Assembly: GCF_000374025.1 (NCBI RefSeq)
Contig: NZ_KB893228.1
Location: forward strand, 186,001-250,000
From: Spirosoma panaciterrae DSM 21099
Lineage (GTDB): Bacteria; Bacteroidota; Bacteroidia; Cytophagales; Spirosomataceae
Reading direction: 5' to 3'
DNA length: 64,000 bases
Part shown: positions 58,701 through 64,000 of the stretch, piece by piece
How positions within the stretch are numbered: position 1 is the stretch's first letter
How the letters are laid out: each line of letters begins with the position of its first letter
Notes under the pieces: generated by a model
What the model saw: only the letters and a program-made list of their open reading frames with translations
Database searches by the model: none
Told to the model about the DNA's origin: nothing
Made by a program: the position numbers and the translations under genes

Positions 58701-59254
58701 TATGTTGTTTTAGGCACCTGATAACCAAGAGTACCCATACGCTCACCCATAGCTTCATAAGCAGCCGGATCGGTAGGGGTCAGTGTGGCAAGTCCATCCA
58801 CGTAGCGGTTGTACATACAGAACGAAGCGGCAATCAGTACCGTATCGTGAATATCGCCGTCGGTGGCCCCTTCGGTCCGGGCAGCCGCTACCAGCGCATT
58901 CGAAACAGTACGGGCATCCGCCTGAACATGATGAGCAATGGCCAATAAAGCTTTCAGCTTCGGCGCGATCGATGCGTTGTCCGGATTATTCAGCACATCA
59001 TCAACCAGGTCGCGCTGATCACCGTACAGATAGCGGGAAGCAGCGGCATGGCTGTTCATGCAAAAAGCCGTACAGTTTTGCTTTGACACAAACGCAGCGA
59101 TCAATTCTCGTTCGGCGCTGGTCAGGGTACTATCTGGCGAACCCGATCGTAATAAGGCCTGAGCCAGTTCATAAAGCGGCTGACCCGTTTCGGGTCGATA
59201 AACGGCCAGACTCCGAATTCCGGGTAGTCCTTCAGGTAATGTGATATGTGGCAT
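58700..59254 (-). CDS. Carboxymuconolactone decarboxylase-like protein (CxxxC form)
   Basis: The 184-residue paralog starts at 59254 (MPHITLPEGLPGIRS); the frame to 59317 runs through the hairpin repeat. Its site is KQNCTAFCMNSHAA, that is C-x3-C-x3-H. Compared with the CFFC paralog, the first Cys has moved one residue forward. The second block is IHDTVLIAASFCMYNRYVDGLAT. This shift changes the usual CxxC redox pair, and therefore perhaps the chemistry. It follows the MFS gene on the same strand, with a hairpin between. Confidence 0.9.
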   Translation of the reverse strand: MPHITLPEGLPGIRSLAVYRPETGQPLYELAQALLRSGSPDSTLTSAERELIAAFVSKQNCTAFCMNSHAAASRYLYGDQRDLVDDVLNNPDNASIAPKLKALLAIAHHVQADARTVSNALVAAARTEGATDGDIHDTVLIAASFCMYNRYVDGLATLTPTDPAAYEAMGERMGTLGYQVPKTT

Positions 59255-59257
59255 ATA

Positions 59258-59326
59258 AATAAAGAGTGAAAGAGTGAAAAGGTGAAAAGTGGTTGGGTTC
59301 GCATTTCGCTCTATCACTCGTTCGCT
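59258..59326. repeat. Degenerate repeat-armed hairpin between the MFS and CMD genes
   Basis: A purine arm (AAAGAGTGAAAGAGTGAAAAGGTG, about 59260-59284, in GAAAGAGT words) faces a pyrimidine arm (GCATTTCGCTC...TATCACTCGTTCGCTCC, about 59300-59326). The MFS stop (59314-59316) lies in the right arm. Pairing is partial. Confidence 0.5.
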
Positions 59327-60567
59327 CCGGTCCGGCGTTCCGGTTCGCTCTTTAGGTAAATTGCGCTTAGGGCAATCAGAAAAGCGGCTGAAAAAATGAC
59401 CAGTGCATTTCCGATTCCTCCTAAAATCGTCGTCAGTGCTCCTACAAACAACACGGCCGTAGCCGTAAACAGACGGCCTATATTAAAACAGAACCCCGTA
59501 GCTGTAGCCCGAATCGATGCATCAAAAAGCGTTGGCACATAACTCGATAACGAACCCTGGCTGATACCCAGAAATAACGACAGCAACCCCACTTCACTGT
59601 AGATAATGGGCGAAAACGTCCGATTGCTGAGAAAGAGTATGGCACAGGCCAGAATACAGCCTACAAATGTGAATAACAGGGTGTAACGCGGCCCAATCCG
59701 GCGAACCAGAAATCCTGACGCAATGCCACCGACAATGCCGCCCATACCCAATAACATCATCATGATACCCCGTTCGGTTTGGCCGCTCTGGCCCGCAGGC
59801 AGAAGCGATTGAACCCAGGTAGGTAACCAGGAAAAAATCCCCCAGAGACCGATCAATACCGCCCCAAAAATGAGCGACCCACTGATCACATTCGGTTTGT
59901 TTTCAGGACTGAACAAATTAGGCTTTTGACCTTGGCGGCTGTTTTTACCAAGCTGCCAGCTAGCCGACTCCGGCAACAGCAGACCAATCAGGATGGCTAC
60001 CGCAATCGGAATCAGACCGACGTTGAACGCCAATCGCCAATTACTAAAACCACTTGCCAGACCACCCGTAGCTACAATACCTACCGGAAACGCCGTGGCC
60101 AATACACCCAGCACTACAGGGCGCGACGGCCCCGACCATACTTCGGACAGATAGACCGTCGATACCAGTAAAATACCACCTACACCCGCGCCTGTCAACG
60201 CCCGAAGGCCAATAAGCACATACACATCCGGCACAAAGGCTGTTGCCAGCATCGCTCCACCGCATAAACCCGTTGCCAGTACCAATGCCCGAACCCGACC
60301 GATCTGATCGGCCAAAGGGCCAAACAGAAACCCACCGATCATCCAGCCGTACAAAAATGCCGCACTGACCCAGGCTCCGGTGTTGGCAATTTCATCAGCC
60401 GAGGCTGTCTCACCGAGTAACTGCGGAAGAGCAACAGGTAAATATGTAGCCATCAATGTACTGGCCGTGCCTCCAAATAAATAGGCAACCATGCAAAGGC
60501 CAAAACTGCCCCAGGGCAAGGCTATACGCGGCTGCTCATCGATTGCAAGTAATTTAGTTTCCATCAC
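59314..60567 (-). CDS. MFS transporter
   Basis: The 417-residue protein has 12 predicted membrane helices and the sugar/aromatic-acid type MFS signatures: GWMIGGFLFGPLADQIGRVRAL (loop 2-3, with the GxxxDxxGRR-like motif) and LLPESASW after helix 6. The second half includes GGIASGFLVRRIGPRYTLL. It resembles the aromatic-acid:H+ symporter/SP-type group, so the substrate could be an aromatic or other organic acid, but this is weak. It is transcribed 17 nt after the TonB-dependent receptor, forming a TBDR-MFS two-membrane import pair. Confidence 0.9.
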   Translation of the reverse strand: MMETKLLAIDEQPRIALPWGSFGLCMVAYLFGGTASTLMATYLPVALPQLLGETASADEIANTGAWVSAAFLYGWMIGGFLFGPLADQIGRVRALVLATGLCGGAMLATAFVPDVYVLIGLRALTGAGVGGILLVSTVYLSEVWSGPSRPVVLGVLATAFPVGIVATGGLASGFSNWRLAFNVGLIPIAVAILIGLLLPESASWQLGKNSRQGQKPNLFSPENKPNVISGSLIFGAVLIGLWGIFSWLPTWVQSLLPAGQSGQTERGIMMMLLGMGGIVGGIASGFLVRRIGPRYTLLFTFVGCILACAILFLSNRTFSPIIYSEVGLLSLFLGISQGSLSSYVPTLFDASIRATATGFCFNIGRLFTATAVLFVGALTTILGGIGNALVIFSAAFLIALSAIYLKSEPERRTGANE

Positions 60568-60584
60568 CTTTAACGGGTTAGACT

Positions 60585-63374
60585 TTACCGATAATTCTGA
60601 TCGAACGTGAGCGATACGTAGTACAGGCCACCGACCGCCGGAGAGCCATAAGCCTGCACGATGTATTGGTTGGTCAGATTCGACGCGCCAATTTTAAGCA
60701 GGGTCTTATAGGCAGGCAGTTTCAACGTCACCTGCGCATCAATTAGGTTGTAAGCCTGAATGCGGCCCGGACGCAACTCATTAAATGAGCCCACCCAATC
60801 GAAGGCTTCCTGCCAATGCCAGGCTACATTGAAACCAAGATTTCTGGCAATATTCCGGTGGCCGATGGTCACGTTGGTCTTAAATCGTGGGGTGTTGAAC
60901 GCGGGGATATTGTTCGGGTCCGCATTTTGCAGATTGAATGCCGACCAGGTGCCATTACCCGTCAGATTGTAGCCGCCAAATGTAGCGTAGTTTACGCCTA
61001 ACGTAGCGCCTTGTGCCGTTACCCGGTCAGGAGCATTCGTGTATAACTGGAAGGCCTGATAGGTCGAGTTCAGAATATCCTGAGCAGCCGCCGGACTGAT
61101 GGCTCCATCGCTTCCCAGCACTGGGCTATTGGGCCGAATCACAACGGTATTCAGGATAAAATTGCGATAAGCCCCAAAATAGTAATTGGCATCGAGCGAT
61201 AATCGGCTGGTAATCAATGCCCGGTACCCGACCTCGAAGCTTTGAACCCGCTCCGGCGCGATATACGGCACATTGGATTTGACCAGTTTATCTTTATTAT
61301 TCAGGACCGCCTGCTGTGGCCCCACTTTATTGACGTCGGCCAGAAACCCATTGACAAATCCACCAATACTCGTCGAATTGAACGAGTTTTCGTACACATT
61401 CATGCCCGCACTGTTGCTCGGTGCTCCACCCAGAATCGTGATCGGCCCTACATTAAGCTTGATGAACTGATCGCTGGGGGTTGGGTTCCGATAGCCCGAT
61501 TGAAAGGATGCCCGGAAATGATGCCGATCGCTGGGCGAAAATACCGCCGAGGCCCGAGGGGTAAAATAACCCGCAAAATTCTGGTTTTTATCGTACCGCC
61601 CCGATACCGTCACCTTCAGTTTATTGGCCAGAAATGCTTTGCTCAATTGGGCAAAGGTGCCAAACTCGCTGTATTTGATTCGCCCGCCTTTGTCATCAAA
61701 CAGAGTTCCATTGGTAAATAAACTGTACTCCCGAAAATTACCCCCAATCAGCAATTCAGTCCCGGTCAGTCCCGCCGATGCCAGCGCTGAGGTCAGATTA
61801 TACTGTGCGTCGGCATGATACATATTCGTCTGGCTCAGAATACCCGCTCCGGCCAGACCTTGAATGCCAATCAGTCGTGCCTTCTGTTGTTCGTACTCGG
61901 CCGATCCGGGCAGCAAACGTCCCTGATCGGCAAACTGACGGGCCATCGTGTTGTCGTTGGCCGTTACGCCCTGTATTTTGCCCTGATAGGCCGCTGTGTA
62001 CCGATCGAACCAGGTTTGATCGGCCACGTTGGGAGCCACCACATTCCCGTTCAGATCGCGCACCCAGGTCCGGTCGATCTGCTGACCCAGCGAACGGGTA
62101 TTATAGGAATCATGCGAATCTTCCTGGTTTGTATACCCACGCACGAAAAAATTAGCGCCCCGTAACTCGATCCGATGCTGTAGCAGCGAAAAACCATCCA
62201 CCGCGAATCGGTTGCTTCCGGTATAATTGCTGGTTCCTTTGGCGTAATTGTACGAATAAATCGCTTCAAGCCTGGGCGTGATCCGGTAGTGAACGGCCCC
62301 GTTCAGTTTCAGGCTGTAGACGTTATAATCGGTCAGGTCTTTTTCCAGATAACCCGTCCGCGCAACTTTGCCAATCCCCGTAATGGTTCGATTGACTTCA
62401 TCGCCATATACATTCAGACCATTGTAGGCCGGGTTATTGGGCCCGCGTTTTTCAGGCGAGGTGGTTGCATCAACATCCGTGTAGTCGGTAGCAAACCAAT
62501 CCAGCCCTTTCATGTATGAAGCCACTAGCTTGACAGCCAACTTGTTGCCAAAAACTTTGGCGTACCGAAGCCCATAATCCTGATATAAAGCGGCTCCTGT
62601 GTTGGGGTCGTTTAGGTGATTAACGCCCATCTTGACCTCTGCGCTTAATCCCTGATACCGGAATGGGTCTTTGCTGGTCATCAGTAAGGCCCCGTTGAAA
62701 GCTGCTGGCCCGTATAGTGCCGAAGCAGCACCGGGCACTAACTCGGCACTTTCGGCATCCAGATCGCTCAGACCAAACAAGTTACCCATCGAAAAGCCAA
62801 ACCCGGCCGGTTGATTGTCTATGCCATCAATCAGTTGCAGGAAACGGCTGTTGCCAGTGCTGGCAAACCCGCGCGTGTTGATCTGCCGATAGGTTAATCC
62901 GCTGGTCACCATATCAACCCCTTTGAGGTTATTCAGTCCTTCATAAAAGGACGCCGATGGGGTTTCACGAATGGCACGGGCATCCATTTTTTCGACCGTT
63001 ACGGGTGCCCGCAGCAGACTTTCTTCTACCCGCGAGGCCGCTACGACCACATCCTGCAACGCATTGGTAGCCTGACGAAGCGTAACGGCTACGGGCTGAT
63101 TGTCATTGGCGAGAAGCACCGATTGAGCCTCATGCCCCACCATCGAAATCAGTAATGTCAGTGGTCCGCGCTGATTGGTGGTTAGGGAGAAGTCGCCTTC
63201 AGGATTCACAACGGCACCTGTCAATTGACCTTTTACCACTACGCTGGCACCTGCCAACGCCTGGCCAGTTTCGGCATCGCGTACCGTACCGCGTACCTGA
63301 CGCGACTGCGCCAGAGCGGATACCGATACGGTCAACGCCATTACCAGAATGAGTATAATCTGTTTTATCGTCAT
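60585..63374 (-). CDS. TonB-dependent receptor with an N-terminal CarboxypepD_reg-like domain
   Basis: The 929-residue outer-membrane receptor has a signal peptide (to about SALAQS). A CarboxypepD_reg-like domain follows (RQVRGTVRDAETGQALAGASVVVKG), then the plug (LQDVVVAASRVEESLLRAPVTVEKMDARAIRET...INTRGFASTGNSRFLQLIDGIDNQPAG...ASALYGPAAFNGALLMTSKD) and the barrel, which ends in an aromatic-rich strand (YVSLTFDQNYR). There is no SusD-like gene beside it, so it is not a SusC/D glycan pair. The MFS gene 17 nt downstream suggests uptake of a small compound across both membranes. Confidence 0.93.
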   Translation of the reverse strand: MTIKQIILILVMALTVSVSALAQSRQVRGTVRDAETGQALAGASVVVKGQLTGAVVNPEGDFSLTTNQRGPLTLLISMVGHEAQSVLLANDNQPVAVTLRQATNALQDVVVAASRVEESLLRAPVTVEKMDARAIRETPSASFYEGLNNLKGVDMVTSGLTYRQINTRGFASTGNSRFLQLIDGIDNQPAGFGFSMGNLFGLSDLDAESAELVPGAASALYGPAAFNGALLMTSKDPFRYQGLSAEVKMGVNHLNDPNTGAALYQDYGLRYAKVFGNKLAVKLVASYMKGLDWFATDYTDVDATTSPEKRGPNNPAYNGLNVYGDEVNRTITGIGKVARTGYLEKDLTDYNVYSLKLNGAVHYRITPRLEAIYSYNYAKGTSNYTGSNRFAVDGFSLLQHRIELRGANFFVRGYTNQEDSHDSYNTRSLGQQIDRTWVRDLNGNVVAPNVADQTWFDRYTAAYQGKIQGVTANDNTMARQFADQGRLLPGSAEYEQQKARLIGIQGLAGAGILSQTNMYHADAQYNLTSALASAGLTGTELLIGGNFREYSLFTNGTLFDDKGGRIKYSEFGTFAQLSKAFLANKLKVTVSGRYDKNQNFAGYFTPRASAVFSPSDRHHFRASFQSGYRNPTPSDQFIKLNVGPITILGGAPSNSAGMNVYENSFNSTSIGGFVNGFLADVNKVGPQQAVLNNKDKLVKSNVPYIAPERVQSFEVGYRALITSRLSLDANYYFGAYRNFILNTVVIRPNSPVLGSDGAISPAAAQDILNSTYQAFQLYTNAPDRVTAQGATLGVNYATFGGYNLTGNGTWSAFNLQNADPNNIPAFNTPRFKTNVTIGHRNIARNLGFNVAWHWQEAFDWVGSFNELRPGRIQAYNLIDAQVTLKLPAYKTLLKIGASNLTNQYIVQAYGSPAVGGLYYVSLTFDQNYR

Positions 63375-63479
63375 TTGAATTGGATCAAATAGGTAAACGA
63401 AGAGCCTGTCCGACCAAAAACGTTTGATTTTCAGTCGGCTATTCGCCCTTCAGGAAATGAGAAATTTGTTTTTTCAAAC

Positions 63480-63502
63480 GGGCAGATCAATCAAATCTGC
63501 CC
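63480..63502 (-). terminator. Hairpin after the third CMD-like gene
   Basis: GGGCAGAT (63480-63487) pairs with ATCTGCCC (63495-63502) across a 7-nt loop, 9 nt past the stop codon of the third CMD gene on the minus strand. No T run directly follows. The rest of the 136-nt gap holds the TBDR leader. Confidence 0.6.
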
Positions 63503-63510
63503 CTAATGAA

Positions 63511-64000
63511 CTAATGGGTTTGAATGGGATAACCACCCGGTGGACGCACATACCCCCTGCCCGTAATGCGTTCACCCAATGTTTGATAAAACGCCGGATC
63601 GGAAGGAGCAACGGTCTCCAGACCATCCACATACTTATTATACAGGCAGAACAGAGCCGCAATCAACACCGTATCGTGAATTTCGCGGTCGGTGGCGCCA
63701 GCTTCACGGGCACGGGCAATGGCTTCAGGTGTTACAGCACTTCCATTTTGCTGGGTAAGGGCCGCAATCTGCAATAAGGCTTTCATTTTCTCACTGACAG
63801 GAGCCGTTTCAACATCCTTCTTGACAGCCCTCGCCGTTTCATCTTCGCCCAGTAGAATATCAGCCGCTTTTGTATGGGCCGCTTCGCAGAAGGCCGTACA
63901 ATTGCGCGACGATACCAGAGCGGCAATCAGCTCACGCTCACCCGTCGTTAACGTGGAGTCTCCTCGCAGCAAAATCTGCGTAAGCTCCCGAATCGGCATG
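63511..64000 (-). CDS. Third carboxymuconolactone decarboxylase-like protein (5' end outside window)
   Basis: The frame is open to the right edge. By alignment with the paralogs at 57990 and 58700, about 25 N-terminal residues are missing, so the Met near 63999 is internal. The active-site segment is SRNCTAFCEAAHTKA, again C-x3-C-x3-H, like the 58700 paralog. The second block IHDTVLIAALFCLYNKYVDGLET is conserved. It lies upstream of the TonB receptor gene on the same strand, making three CMD paralogs around one transport pair. Confidence 0.85.
   Translation of the reverse strand, partial: MPIRELTQILLRGDSTLTTGERELIAALVSSRNCTAFCEAAHTKAADILLGEDETARAVKKDVETAPVSEKMKALLQIAALTQQNGSAVTPEAIARAREAGATDREIHDTVLIAALFCLYNKYVDGLETVAPSDPAFYQTLGERITGRGYVRPPGGYPIQTH

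Noticed and set aside
60585-63374. SusC-type glycan importer
   Set aside because: No SusD-like lipoprotein gene is adjacent and an MFS gene follows, so a small-molecule TonB receptor fits better.

Overview
The window is chromosomal DNA of a Bacteroidota, most likely a Cytophagales bacterium close to Spirosoma. The signs are T9SS-type C-terminal sorting domains on two secreted proteins, a TonB-dependent receptor with an N-terminal carboxypeptidase-regulatory domain, FdtA/FdtB-type amino-sugar genes, the order pheT / coiled-coil gene / zapA / rny, and several TAnnTTTG promoter boxes in place of sigma70 -10 boxes. The placement is inferred from protein families; no rRNA, tRNA, CRISPR array, insertion sequence or prophage was seen.

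Layout. 1-5.8 kb: end of a probable YbbR-like gene, coaE, a secreted amidase, a DUF4136 lipoprotein, a DUF937-OmpA envelope protein and a sugar nucleotidyltransferase. 6.1-12.1 kb: phenylalanine/tyrosine catabolism in one direction (hmgA, hppD, phhA, a MarR regulator, fahA, a flavin reductase). 12.1-17.1 kb, minus strand: an osmolyte-type ABC transporter whose permease is fused to a substrate-binding domain in circularly permuted order, a membrane protein/XRE pair with a duplicated palindromic operator, rhaM and manA. 17.3-25.7 kb: a PSCyt1/DUF1549/DUF1553 protein with its DUF1501 partner, an SDR enzyme, and GH9 and GH29 glycosidases. 25.8-33.1 kb: an M20 deacetylase, a trypsin-like protease, a second DUF937 protein, a Kbp-like BON-LysM protein, an SGNH lipoprotein, a barrel protein, a possible lysozyme inhibitor and an HxlR regulator.

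33.4-41.6 kb: miaA, rhodanese, a T9SS cargo protein, a PASTA protein, ribE, then a surface-sugar cassette (methyltransferase, GT2, DegT aminotransferase, FdtA-type ketoisomerase). 42-47.6 kb: a DUF1684 protein, pheT, a coiled-coil protein, zapA, a candidate 6S RNA and rny. 48-54 kb: an unknown exported protein, DUF4230, a T9SS M1 aminopeptidase and GlgE. 54-64 kb, minus strand: a tandem-duplicated PAP2/haloperoxidase-like lipoprotein with damaged active-site motifs, a barrel protein, DUF3179, two complete and one cut-off carboxymuconolactone-decarboxylase-like proteins, an MFS transporter and a TonB-dependent receptor.

The most unusual features are (1) a recurrent class of intergenic hairpins whose arms are imperfect tandem repeats of 7-9 nt words, different at each locus, and which often contain the stop codon of the gene next to them; (2) the circularly permuted binding domain in the ABC permease fusion; (3) a perfect loopless 54-bp palindrome; and (4) the TonB receptor/MFS/three-CMD/DUF3179 locus, where the CMD paralogs differ in the spacing of their active-site cysteines.
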